NCBI GenBank assembly: GCA_019009955.1
Contig: JADPXZ010000007.1
Location: 2,173,501 to 2,237,500, forward strand
DNA length: 64,000 nt
Direction of reading: 5' to 3'
From: Riptortus pedestris
Taxonomy: Eukaryota; Arthropoda; Insecta; Hemiptera; Alydidae
Positions 53,931 to 64,000 of this stretch are shown here, one piece after another; positions within the stretch are counted from its first letter, which is position 1; every line of letters begins with the position of its first letter. The position numbers and the translations under genes are program-made. Below the pieces are notes generated by a model. The model saw only the letters and a program-made list of their open reading frames with translations, did not search any database and was not told where the DNA came from.

Positions 53931-54154
53931 AAATAAAAAAAAACATTATAACTAAAAAATATTGTTTTAAACACTTTAAAACAGCTTAAATTAATTATTA
54001 ATAATTAAACTTTTAAAAACAAATTTATTTAAAGTCATTAAAATTAATAAGAACGAAATTTTTGAAAAAATATATTAAACTGTTAGGATAGAAAAAAATG
54101 TCTTGAAACGTGGGGAGGGGGGGGGTTGAGACATTATAATCCTGAATTTAAGTG

Positions 54155-54237
54155 CTTATATCTCGGTTTAATATGTAAGATCGAAGAAAAAGTGCATATA
54201 ACAACAATTGTAGAGCATCAATAGTTCAACAAAGGTT
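54155..54237 (+). repeat. Family A unit cut by the poly-C array
   Basis: An A core runs normally to CATCAATAGTTCAACAA and is then replaced by GGTTTCCCCCCC. The second half of the unit is absent. Confidence 0.85.
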
Positions 54238-54238
54238 T

Positions 54239-54735
54239 CCCCCCACCCCCCCCCCCCCCCACCCCCCCCCCCCCCCACCCCCCCCCCCCCCCACCCCCCC
54301 CCCCCCCCACCCCCCCCCCCCCCCACCCCCCCCCCCCCCCACCCCCCCCCCCCCCCACCCCCCCCCCCCCCCACCCCCCCCCCCCCCCACCCCCCCCCCC
54401 CCCCACCCCCCCCCCCCCCCACCCCCCCCCCCCCCCACCCCCCCCCCCCCCCACCCCCCCCCCCCCCCACCCCCCCCCCCCCCCACCCCCCCCCCCCCAC
54501 CCCCCCCCCCCCCCACCCCCCCCCCCCCCCACACCCCGCCCCCCCCACCCCCCCCCAACCCCACCCCAACACCCCCCCCCCACCCACCCCCCCCAGCCCC
54601 CCCCCCCCACCCCACCCCCACCCCTCCCCCACCCCGCCCCCCCCCCCCCCCCCCCCCCCACCCCCCCCCCCCCCCACACCCCCCCCCCCCCACCCCCCCC
54701 CCCACCCCCCCCCCCCCCCCCCACCCCCCCCCCCC
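54239..54735. repeat. (AC15)n array, 16-bp period, degenerate on the right
   Basis: A at 54245, 54261, 54277 and so on every 16 bases to about 54485, then irregular spacing with some G and T. Same unit and same strand as the array at 25292-25790. Confidence 0.9.
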
Positions 54736-54842
54736 ACGCTCGCTGCCTATTTCTGCGATATCGTTTTCGATCTGGTAATGGCATATGCGTTGTTCGAACG
54801 GCAAAAACTGCTATGGTTCTCTTCGACTCTCTTCTTCGCTGG
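54736..54842 (+). CDS. Xkr exon with first membrane segments (5' end cut)
   Basis: The frame LAAYFCDIVFDLV...LLWFSSTLFFAG runs to the donor GCTGG|GTAAGT. There is no ATG and no AG acceptor before it: the sequence to the left is the (AC15) array, so the true exon start has been replaced or lies inside unreadable sequence. The exon ends in phase 2. Confidence 0.78.
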
Positions 54843-54847
54843 GTAAG

Positions 54848-54909
<62 letters not shown>

Positions 54910-57900
54910 TATATATATAATTAACAGATTATTGTTAATATGACACGAGTAGGTGTGGGGCTTTACTCAAGGATCAAAACTGAAAAATGCTAATATCTCG
55001 TTTAATATTCAAGATAGAGAAAAAGTGTATATAACAATATTTATAGAGAATTTAATTTGCAATAAGATTGGTTATATACAATTTTTTGTTCAGACTTATA
55101 AAAAGGGAGATATTTCAAATTTTCGAAATTCAAGTCCTTCGACTGAAATATTTTGAAATTTCATTGCTTATTGTCGAAAAATGCAAATATCTCCGTTAAT
55201 ATTCATAATAGAGAAAATATGTATATAACAATATTTATAGACAATTAAATTTGCAATAAGATTTATTCTAAACAATTTTTTTTCTGTAATCGTTGACTAA
55301 TGGTAACATTACTAAACTGAAATGAGTGAAGAAAGTGAAACATTTTGCAATAGAGTGAAGAAAGTAATCACTTTGTTCACAAGTGAATTGCCTTCTTAAT
55401 TAGTAATAAGTATAAACTAAAAAATAATTTGAAGTTGGAAATTTAATGCTTTTAAATGTTTCTTAACATTGTAAGAATTTATTTTAACAAAATAAATTGA
55501 AATGTGAATGAATTATTGGTGGAAATAATCGATATATTTTAAAATTTAAATATAATAATAATTACCTTCCTTGCTTATAACGTGCACTTGTTTATAACTG
55601 CACTACTTCACAATCATCACTAGTTGTTTTATAACTATGCTTATAACCTGCCAACAACGATGCTTATAACCTACCAAAAACATACCATTATCTTCACAAC
55701 ATCCCAATTTTGTTCATATTCTGGTTAGATCTGATCATGTATTACACGATTACAGAAAAAATTTAATATTACAGTCTTGACAAAAGTAGAATTTACAACT
55801 CACGTCGAATTACCAGACTCGCTTCGCTTGTGTGGCTAAACGTTTCACTCGAGTTGGAAAATGATCTACTTTCGTCACTTGGATAATAAATAACTATTCC
55901 TCAGACTTATAATAAGGGATATATTTGAAATTTTCAAAATTGTACTCCATCTAATAATTTTTTTTACTTATTGTTGAAAACTGCAAATATCTCGGTTAAT
56001 ATTCAAGATAGAGAATAAATGTATATAACAATATTTATAGTAAATTCAATTTGCAATAAGATTGGTTATGTACAATTTTTTTATCGGACTACGAACTTCA
56101 TGATCATAACAATATTAACATTAAATAAATAAAAAAGTGTAAATGAAGCATATTTCGCAGCGTGAAGTTTGAACTATAGATAAAACTACATCCTGCTAAA
56201 CACTCAACACCACCGCAGCAATATTACAGCGAATAAATACATGATGCTAATGAGAAATATATCGGGCAATTTTAATAAGCATCTGAATTGTAAACAAACA
56301 GCTCAGCCGACCTCTCGAGCTGAATAGATAGAAATATTCTAGACCGGAAAGAATAGTTATTTATTATGCAAGTGACGAAAGTAGATCATTTTCCAACTCT
56401 GAGTGAAACGTTTAGCACACGAGCGAAGCGGAGTCTGGTTAATTTGACGGTCGAGAGTTGTAAAATTCTACTTCTTCGTCACGAGGAGTGTGTAATATTA
56501 AATTTTTTTCTGTAATCGTGTTATACATGATCAGGGAATCTAAGCAGAATACGAACACAAATTGGGATGTTGTCAAAGATTTTGGTTATGTTGTTGGTTT
56601 GGTAAGGTTATACGCATTCGTTGTTGGCAGGTTATAAGCATAGTTTATAAAAACAACTAGTGATGATTGGTCAAGTAGTGCAGTTTGCAGTTATAAACAA
56701 AGTGCACGTTATAAGCAAGGAAGGTAATTATTAGTATATTGAAATTTTAAAAAATATATCGATTTATTTTCCACCAATAATTCATTCACATTTCAATTTT
56801 TTTTGTGGTTAAAATAAATTCTTACAATGTTTTTAAGAAACAATTTAAAAAGCATTAAAATTTCCAACTTCAAATTATTTTTTTGAGTTTATACTTATTA
56901 CTAATTAAGAAAGGCAATTCACTTTCTTCACTTGTGAACAAAGTGATTACTTTCTTCACTCTATTGCAAAATGTTTCACTTTCTTCACTCATTTCAGTTT
57001 AGTAATGTTACCATTATTCAACGATTACAGAAAAAAACAATTACTAGAATATATCTGAATATAACATATTAATTTTATTGCAAACTATTTACTATATCTA
57101 GTACTGTAATTTATAATGAATCAGGACAATTTTTATCTCAATCGAATAAAGGTCTCTCTCGAAAACAATATTCGGTATTTAAGCTTGGAATAATGCGGTT
57201 TATTATATAACAGAGTATTGTTTATGCGACACATAAAACCTCCCCTCCCCGCTCCTCCCCCTCCCTCTCTCAATTTAATGAAACCCCTCCCCTCCTCTCT
57301 CTCCCTCTCTCAATTTAATGAAACCCTCCCCCCTCCTCCCTCTCCCTCTCTCAATTTAATGAAACCCCTCCCCTCCTCCCTCTCCCTCTCTCAATTTAAT
57401 GTGAGCCCCCCCCCTCCTCCCTCTCTCAATTTAATAGCAGTGTCCAATGAAACAGAGTGATAAATATAATGACAAACCCTCTTGCTCCCTCGCTCAATTT
57501 AAATGAGAGCTCTCTCCCCCCCTTCAATTTAATGGAAAACCCCCCCCTCTCTCTTCTCCCCAATTTAATAGCTGTTTCCCCCTGAAACAAGTGACAAATT
57601 TTTAATAACATCCCCCTCCCTCCCTCCCAATTTAATGAAAACCCCCCCCCCCTCCCTTCTCCCTCAATTTAATTAAAGCCCTCCCTCCCTCTCTCAATTT
57701 AATGAAAGCCCTCCCTCTCTCCCCCTCAATTTAATTAAGCCCTCCCTCCCTCTCTCAATTTAATGAAAAACCACAATCCCCCCCCCTCTCTCTCTCTCTC
57801 CTCCTCTCCTCCCTCTCTCAAAATTTTAATGACCCCCCCCCTCCCTCCCCCCTCCAATTTTTTTTGGAAACCCCAACCCCCCCTCCCCCTTTTTTGGGGA

Positions 57901-60900
57901 AATTTAAAAAAAAACCCCCCTCTCCCCCCCCCCTCTCAATTTAATAAAACCCCCCCCCCTCCTCTCCCCTCCCCTCTCTCTTTTAAAATTTTTAAATTGA
58001 CACCCCTTTTTCCCCCTCCCAATTTTAAAAATAAAAATCCCCCCTTTTAATTTAAATTTAAAAATGACGGGCCCCCCCCTCCCCCCCTCCTTCAATTTAA
58101 AATAGTTCTAGAAAAACAAAGTTGTTTGGGTTTTTTTAAACAACCCCCCTTTTTTCTCTGTCCCCCCTCCCTCTCCCCCCTTTCCCCCCCCTCTCAAATT
58201 ATAATTTCAATTTTAAAAACAGCAATAATTAAAATTTAAAAAATCTTAAATTTTTTCCTTTAAAAATTGTTTTTTTTTTCCCTTTTTTTTCTTTGTCCCC
58301 TCCAAAGGGGGGTTTTTATCTTGCCGTTGGTATTTACGGAGCATAGACGCCCGGGAAACCGAAGCAAAGAAGCTGCCTGCAAAGCTGGCCATATCGCTAG
58401 TACACCTGCTACTGCTGGGGGTAAAAATAGCTCTTCCCCCCCCTCTCTCTCTCCTTCTCAAACTCATCTCCCCTCCCCTCTCTCTCTCTCCTCAAAAAAA
58501 CCCTAATTCCCCCCCATCTCTCTCTCATTTCCCCCCGTCCCCTCTCTCCCTCCCTCTCTCCTCTCTCTCCTTCCCTCTCTCTCTCTCTCTCCCTCTCCCC
58601 CCCCCTCCCCTCCCCTCCCCTTTTCTCCCCTCCCCCCTCTCTTCTCTCTCGCCCCTCCCAAAACCCCCCTCTCTCTCTCCCCCCCTTTCCCCCTTTTTTC
58701 CCCCCTCTTCTCTCAATTTTCTCCTTTTCTCCCCCCTCCCCCTCTCCCCCCGCTCTCTTCTCCCCCAAAAACCCTCCCCTTTTTTCTCTCCCTTTTCCCC
58801 CCCTCTCTCCTCTCCTCTCTCTCCCCTCTCTATTTTCTCTCCTCTCTCTATCTCTCTCTCCACTCTCTCCCCCCTCCCTCTCCCACCCCTCTCCCCCCCT
58901 CCTCTCCTCTCCCCCCTTCTCTCTCTCCTTTTTCTCTCTCTCCTCCCCCCTCCCCCCCTATCTCCTCTTTTCCCCCCCCCTCCTCTCCTCCCCCCTCTCT
59001 ATCTCTCCCCCCCCCCCCTCTCTCCCCCCTCTCCCCTCCCCCCCCCTCCTCCCCCCCCCCTCCCCCCCCTGCCAACCCTTCCTCCTCCCAAAAAAATCCT
59101 CCCCTCCCCATCCCCCTTTTTCCCCCCCCCTCTTTCCTCCTCTCCCCCCCTCTCTATCCCCCCCTTCTCCCCCCCCCCCCCAATTTTCCCTCTCCCCCCC
59201 CCCCCCCCCCCTTTTCTCCCTCTCTCCCCCTTCCCCCTCTTCTCCCCCCCCTTTTCACCTCTCACTCTTCCCCTCCCTCCTCTCTCCCCTCTCCCCCAAA
59301 ATCCTCCCTCCCTCCCCCCCCCCCTCTCTCTCTCCCCCCCTCTCATTTTCCAAAAATTTTTCCCCTCCCTCATCTCTCCTTTCTCTCTCCCCTCTCACTC
59401 TCTTTTCCCCCCCCCCCCCTCCCCCCTCCCCTCTCTACCCCTCTCCTTTTCCCCCCTCTTTTTTCATCCTGATCCCTCTCTCTCCATCCCTTTTCCCCCC
59501 TCCCCCCCCCTCCCCTCCCTTTTCCCCCCATCTCCCCCCCCCCTCATCTCCCCCCCTCCTCTCCTTCCCTCTCCCCCCTTCCCCCCCTTCCCCCCCCCTC
59601 TCCCACCTTTTCCCCCCCCCTTTTTTCTTTTTCCTCTCTCTCCCCCCCCTCCCCCCCTCTCTCCCATCCCCTCTCATCTCTTCCCTTTTCCCCCCACCTT
59701 CTCTCCCTCCCTCCCTCCCTCTCCCCCCCTCCCCCCCCCTCTCTTCTCCTTTTCCCCCCTCCCCCCTCCCTCCCTCCCCTCCATCTCCCCCCCCCCCCTT
59801 TTTTCCCTCTTTTTCCCCCCCCTCCCACCCCCCCCCTCCTCTCTCATCCACTCCCCCCCCCCCCTCTCTTCCTCTCTCTCTCCCTTTCCTTTTCCCTTTT
59901 TCCCGCTCTTGCCCCTCTCACCCCAAATAACGGAAAATTTGGTTTTTTGAATACTAAAATGGGGTAGAAAACAAATACTAACCTTGTGCAACACTTTAAA
60001 AAAAAAAAAAACTCGAAAAAAAATTTTTAAAATCTAGAAAAAAAAGGGGGATTTTTAAAAACCCAAGTAAAACATCAATATTAAAAAAGATTGGTTTTTT
60101 TAAAAATTTTAAACCTCAGCTCATAATAACGGAAAATTTTGGGGGAATTTTTTTTTAAAAATCATTTTTTAAAAAAAAGGGTTAAAATTAAAAATTTAAA
60201 CCCCGTTTTATAAAAACTTTTTTGTCAATAGAAAAATTTTGTCAAATTTTTTTTAAAATTAAAAATTTTAATAAATTTAAAATTAAATGGGTTTAATTTA
60301 AATTTTCCAAAAAAATTTTTAAAAAAATTGAAATTTCCCAACGCAAAAAGGAATGGGGGAAATTCCCCCATTCCCCAAATACCCCCTTTTTGAACTGAAG
60401 AGGAAAAGCTAAATAAGGGGTCCCCTTATCAAATATAGTATATATGATAACCCCGGGTAAAAAATTTAACCCCCTTTTCCCCCTTTTCCTCTCTCATTTT
60501 CATCTCCCCCTCTCCCCCTTTCCCCTCCCCCTTTTTTCCCCACCCCCCTTTTTCCCCTCCCCCCCTCCCTTCCCAATCCTCCCCTCTCTTTTCCCCTCTC
60601 TCTCCTCTCCCTCCCCTCCCCCTCCCCCCCTCACTCTAAAACCCCCCTCCCCCCCCCCCCAAAAAATTTTTACCCCCAAAGATTAAACCCCTAAAAAACA
60701 ACAATATTCCCGGGGTGTGAAAACCCCGATTTTGAAAAAACACTAAAAAAACTTAATATAAAATCCCCAAAAACAAAATGACTAACCAACAAAAAAAAAT
60801 AAAACAATCATAAAAAAAAAAAAAGGGGGGAAAAAAATTTCCAAAAAAAAGACATTTTTTTTTTTAAAATAAAATAAAAACTTTTAAAAAAAAATTTGCA

Positions 60901-61731
60901 GAAAAAACCCCTTTATACAAAAATTTAATTTTTCGAATCCTACACCCGGGGCCATACAAAAAACAAAAATTAAAATTTTTTTGGGGGTTTTTTAAATTTT
61001 TTTTTTTTTTTTTTTTAAAACCCCAAAAATCTTTTCTCCCAAAAAATTTTAAAAAAATTTTTTTAACGTTTTTTTATTGTTAATTTCCCCCTTTTTTAAA
61101 AAATAAATTTCAAAAATTTTTAAAAAAAACTTTTTATAAAAATTAATTTAGTCCACTCCCCAAAGCATGTTTGGGGAAACTAACTTTTAAAATCGGGGAT
61201 TCAGAAAAATAAACGGGGCCCCCCTTAAGGGGAAAAAACCAAGGGGAAAAAATACACACACACCTTTTAATATATATATATTAAAAATTTAAATATAATT
61301 TATAAATATATACACACACAACAAAAAACCCAGCACACACACACACACACAAAAACCCACCTCCCCTATACCCCTCCCCTTCTCCTTCAACCTCCCCTTT
61401 TTTTCCCCCCCTCCCTCTTAACCCCCCCCCCCCCCTCTTCCCCCCCCATCCCCCCCCCCCTCTTCCCCCCCTCTCCTCCCCCCTCTCCCTCTCCCCACTC
61501 CCTTTTTTTCTCCTCCCCCCAAAAATATATATAATATTTTTAAAATTTTGGGGCCAAACAAAAGGGGGTATTTTTATTTTTATACCTCCCCGGGGGTCTC
61601 TCCAGCGGGGTTGGAATTTTTTGTTTTTTTAAAAATTTTCCAAAAGGAAAAAGCGTCCATCTTCTATAGAAAAAAAAAAATAATGGGATATATACTCTCT
61701 CTCTCCCTCTCCCCATCCCCCTCTCCCCCCC

Positions 61732-61763
<32 letters not shown>

Positions 61764-61852
61764 ACCACACTCCCCCCCCACACCACCCCCTCTCTCTCCT
61801 CTCCCTCTAATCTCTCTCTCTCTCTTTAACTTTCTCCCTCTCCCTCTAGCTT

Positions 61853-61912
<60 letters not shown>

Positions 61913-62359
61913 TCTCTCTCACTGTCTCTCTCTCTCTCTCTCCACATATGCTAACTTGCATCGGACATGCAGAAACAAATAAATGCTTGCTTATAGGCTA
62001 AACAATACCAAGGAAATCAAATATAAAATATATATTATATATAATATATATATAGTTATATATTATATATCATATATTTATATATTCTATATTATATTAA
62101 ACACACACACGCACGCACGTACGCACGCACGCACACACACACACACACAACACACACAACAAATAATGATAATGTTAATTTGTTCTCCTTTGCTTCAGGT
62201 TCTGTGGAGGTACTTCAAACTTTTCATGCCCGTGGATCTAAGGTTTGTCAAGTTCGAAGTGAGGGATCTATGTATACTGCGGCTGGTACACGCCTTCTGC
62301 CAATCGGCCCCGCTATTGCTAATACAGGTAAATAGCAGCTATTTATTATTAAAGCGATA

Positions 62360-62390
<31 letters not shown>

Positions 62391-64000
62391 CTAGATATAT
62401 CGTATATAATATATTATATATATTATATTTATATTTACTAGCTCAGGATACCCGGCATTCCGCTCCGGGGAAGGAATTCATTTGAGGCTGAATGGTAAAT
62501 GAGTATTTTTTAGCAGGCTTTACATTGCACAATATTTTGACATTTTTAACCCGCCCCAGTGTTTTTTAGGATTGATACCCGTCGTTGCCGGTGTGGATTT
62601 GCTAAATAATAGAGAATATAAATTATTTGTTCGATAAGGCAGTCGACTGTCTTCGATATGCGTGATGGGTTGGGGGGGCGATTATGATGGTAGTATAGTA
62701 GATAGTATTTTATATTTCCCGAGTGCGTCGGTGGATCTTACGGAGTATCCTTGTAAATATGGTAGTGGATAGGATTTTACTTTATTTTTGCGGACAGGCT
62801 CTGCTCGGTGGGTGTGGGCATTATATGCTGACCCCATGCCCGGTTCGAACCTAAAAATTTTAATATAACTTATAATTATGGAAGAATTAATGTCTAATTG
62901 ACATACCGAGCTTTGTTTAAGTTCGGATTCAGCCGTTAGTGGCCCAATAACATTGTTGGCTCCCGCTAAAGTTTTAAACGTATAACTCATTTATACTTAG
63001 GTATACGACAAAAGTTGTAATTATAACCAAAGTTACTCCAAATAACAAAATAAAACAACTTATGTAGTGTTCATATTTTGCGGAAAAAACCTAATAGGAA
63101 ACGGAATATTTTTTCACTATTTTTTTAATTTCAGGCTTCCCTTATAACCCCCACTCCTGCCCCCGTCCCTAGAAAAATGTTTGTATGGCTTATTATAAGG
63201 AACGGCGTTAGTGGCTAATACCCAACCCCCCCCCCCCCATTACCGAGTTTTATTTAGTTTGGTTGAGTTCTGTGTGCCAAATAAAATTGTTGGACGTCCC
63301 GCCTATAATTTTTTTAGCGTAAAACGCCTTTATAGTTCGGTATACAAAAAAAGTGTATATTAAAAAAAAGTTATTCTAAATAACAAAATAAACAACTTTT
63401 GTTATATGCATATTTTGCCAAAAAAACCAATAGGAAACGAAAATATCGCTATTTTTAATTTCAGGCCCTCCCTTATAACCCCCACTCCTGTTCGTCTCAG
63501 AGAAATGTTAAAATAGCCTAAAGTCTAAGTTGGGTTAGTACTAATATAACATACCAAGTTTCATAAAATATCGGTTCAGCCGTTTTATGCGTGAAAAGGT
63601 AACAAACAAACATACACGAAAGAAACAAAAATGGCAAGATATGGTGTCTATGACATGTGAAACAAAAAGTTATCCTTGAAATTTCGCGAAAAAAAAATCA
63701 ATGTACAGACAGAGGTTACAATTTTATATATATATATTATATATATAATATAATATTTTTTAATAATATTATATATATAATTTATTTATTTTATTATACC
63801 ATTTTAGATTTAAAAAAAAATATAAATGGGGGAAGTTTTGATATTTTAATCTTTTATTTAATTTAATCTGATATTATTTATATTTGTTTTATTTATTTTG
63901 CAGCTCCACCTCCTGATGAACGAGAGGTTTGATGATGAGTTCACCGATTTGAATATAGTCTCCGTTAGCCTGTCGCTGTTCAGCGTCTGTTGGGCTCTCG
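54736..64000 (+). CDS. XK-related membrane protein (Xkr/CED-8 family), partial
   Basis: Four plus-strand segments read in family order: 54736-54842, about 58304-58420, 62199-62327 and 63904-64000 (continuing off the window). XK-related proteins are multi-pass membrane proteins; some members are caspase-activated phosphatidylserine scramblases (Xkr8, CED-8). I see the N-terminal helix with acidic residues (YFCDIVFDLVMAY), the RWYL segment after the second helix, LVHLLLLG|VLWRYFKLF (family HLLQLG-x-x-WRY block), EVRDLCILRLVHAFCQSAP (family DLCxLRLxExxLExxPQL block) and a hydrophobic S-L-S-L-F-S-V-C-W-A-L segment. The last two junctions are phase 0. Which paralogue it is, and whether it scrambles lipid, cannot be told. 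The 5' end is lost at the poly-C array. Confidence 0.85.
54920..55290 (+). repeat. Element D end and family B units
   Basis: GACACGAGTAGGTGTGGGGC, then two B units with CAGACTTATAAAAAGGGAGA in place of the usual right half, so a divergent B subtype. Confidence 0.7.
55290..55895 (-). mobile_element. Element E copy (reverse)
   Basis: Starts TGTAATCGTTGACTAATGG and ends GATCTACTTTCGTCACTTGG. Complementary to 56345-57025. Confidence 0.65.
55975..56340 (+). repeat. Family B unit followed by element D
   Basis: B core 55980-56085, then AAGCATATTTCGCAGCGTGA and CACCACCGCAGCAATATTAC. Confidence 0.7.
56345..57235 (+). mobile_element. Element E copy followed by element D
   Basis: E from about 56345 to 57025 (insertion-rich), then TAATTTATAATGAATCAGGA and GGAATAATGCGGTTTATTAT of element D. 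Confidence 0.65.
57238..58300. repeat. CT-rich minisatellite with CTCAATTTAATGAAA unit
   Basis: CCCTCTCTCAATTTAATGAAA recurs about every 20-45 bases to 57760. From there to 58300 the same words are stretched into homopolymers. It lies in an Xkr intron. Confidence 0.85.
58304..58420 (+). CDS. Xkr internal exon (RWYL...HLLLLG)
   Basis: The frame reads RWYLRSIDARETEAKKLPAK then LAISLVHLLLLG to the donor GGG|GTAAAA. The left boundary is uncertain because the preceding ~500 bases are homopolymer-smeared; CCAAAG near 58306 is one possible acceptor. The codons from 58328 on look clean. Confidence 0.78.
58430..59930. repeat. CT-rich microsatellite in Xkr intron
   Basis: Pyrimidine-only plus strand with long C runs. 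No unit longer than a few bases is clear. Confidence 0.85.
59930..61700. other. Homopolymer-smeared block with a ghost family A unit
   Basis: 59935-60140 keeps ACCTTGTGCAACACTTTA, AACATCAATATT, AAGATTGGTT and CTCATAATAACGG in family A order with the rest blurred to A/T runs. Beyond that there are C-rich (60440-60660, 61340-61520) and A/T homopolymers with no readable feature. Confidence 0.7.
61700..61945. repeat. (CT)n and poly-C
   Basis: CT repeat with a C run of about 30 at 61734-61763, then (CT)n to 61940. (TA)n and (CA)n follow at 62030-62155, before the Xkr exon acceptor. Confidence 0.9.
62199..62327 (+). CDS. Xkr internal exon (VLWRYFKLF...)
   Basis: The acceptor is TTTGCTTCAG and the donor CAG|GTAAAT. 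43 codons, phase 0 at both ends: VLWRYFKLFMPVDLRFVKFE then VRDLCILRLVHAFCQSAP and LLLIQ. This is the best conserved Xkr block in the window. Confidence 0.9.
62430..63735 (-). mobile_element. T element in Xkr intron
   Basis: It begins TTTACTAGCTCAGGATACCC and ends AGAGGTTACAATTTTATATA. Insertion-rich throughout. It lies between Xkr exons 62199-62327 and 63904-64000. Confidence 0.6.
63904..64000 (+). CDS. Xkr exon running off the window
   Basis: The acceptor TTTATTTTGCAG is followed by LHLLMNERFDDEFTDL and a hydrophobic helix NIVSVSLSLFSVCWAL, in phase with the previous exon and cut by the window end. Confidence 0.87.

Noticed and set aside
57763..60686. Multiple Pro/Leu or Gly/Arg-rich open frames
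   Set aside because: Low-complexity CT sequence and homopolymer runs; no codon structure.

Overview
This is nuclear DNA from an invertebrate animal, most likely an insect. It has split genes with GT-AG introns, a very repeat-rich intron and intergenic background, and four recognisable animal housekeeping or membrane genes. I cannot name the species; the low gene density and many AT-rich non-autonomous elements would fit a large hemipteroid-type genome, but that is inference.

Genes. (1) Minus strand, left edge: the first two coding exons of an ESRP/fusilli RNA-splicing regulator (start codon near 2962), running off the left end. (2) Plus strand, 27851-46338: UDP-glucose 4-epimerase (GALE, Leloir pathway) in eight coding exons. 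Seven are clean; exon 6 (39056-39229) is scrambled by insertions. (3) Minus strand, 53818-47103: ribosomal protein S16 (uS9) in four visible coding exons, convergent with GALE. The exon for the middle ~36 residues is absent from the window sequence. (4) Plus strand, about 54736 to the right edge: an XK-related (Xkr/CED-8 type) membrane protein, four exons visible. Its first visible exon is cut on the left by a poly-C array. The genes are not a functional unit; they share only neighbourhood. A unique segment at 23.56-24.2 kb could hold the divergent promoter region for ESRP (leftward) and GALE (rightward).

Repeats dominate. Family A/B/C is a tandem, ~126-bp core with imperfect terminal inverted repeats (ATATCTCGGTTAATAT / ATATCTCCGTTATTAT), in arrays of both orientations from 0.1 to 60 kb. 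A 4-kb AT-rich satellite at 18.9-23.5 kb carries a near-perfect 19-bp-stem hairpin in each unit. About ten copies of a ~1-1.5 kb 'T element' end in a short GC-rich CCCGGGCGAAGCC(G)GG-type palindrome next to TA repeats. A piggyBac-type MITE (TTAA, 15-bp perfect TIR) at 42970-44699 has a T element nested in it with a 23-bp target duplication. Elements D and E, (TA)n runs, long GA/CT minisatellites and two (AC15)n arrays fill the rest.

Sequence quality is uneven. Several blocks show dense one-base insertions relative to clean copies of the same repeat, and others (49.3-50.0, 57.8-58.3, 59.9-61.7 kb) look homopolymer-smeared. These blocks coincide with the damaged GALE exon, the missing RpS16 exon and the ragged Xkr exons, so I read those defects as assembly or consensus problems before biology.
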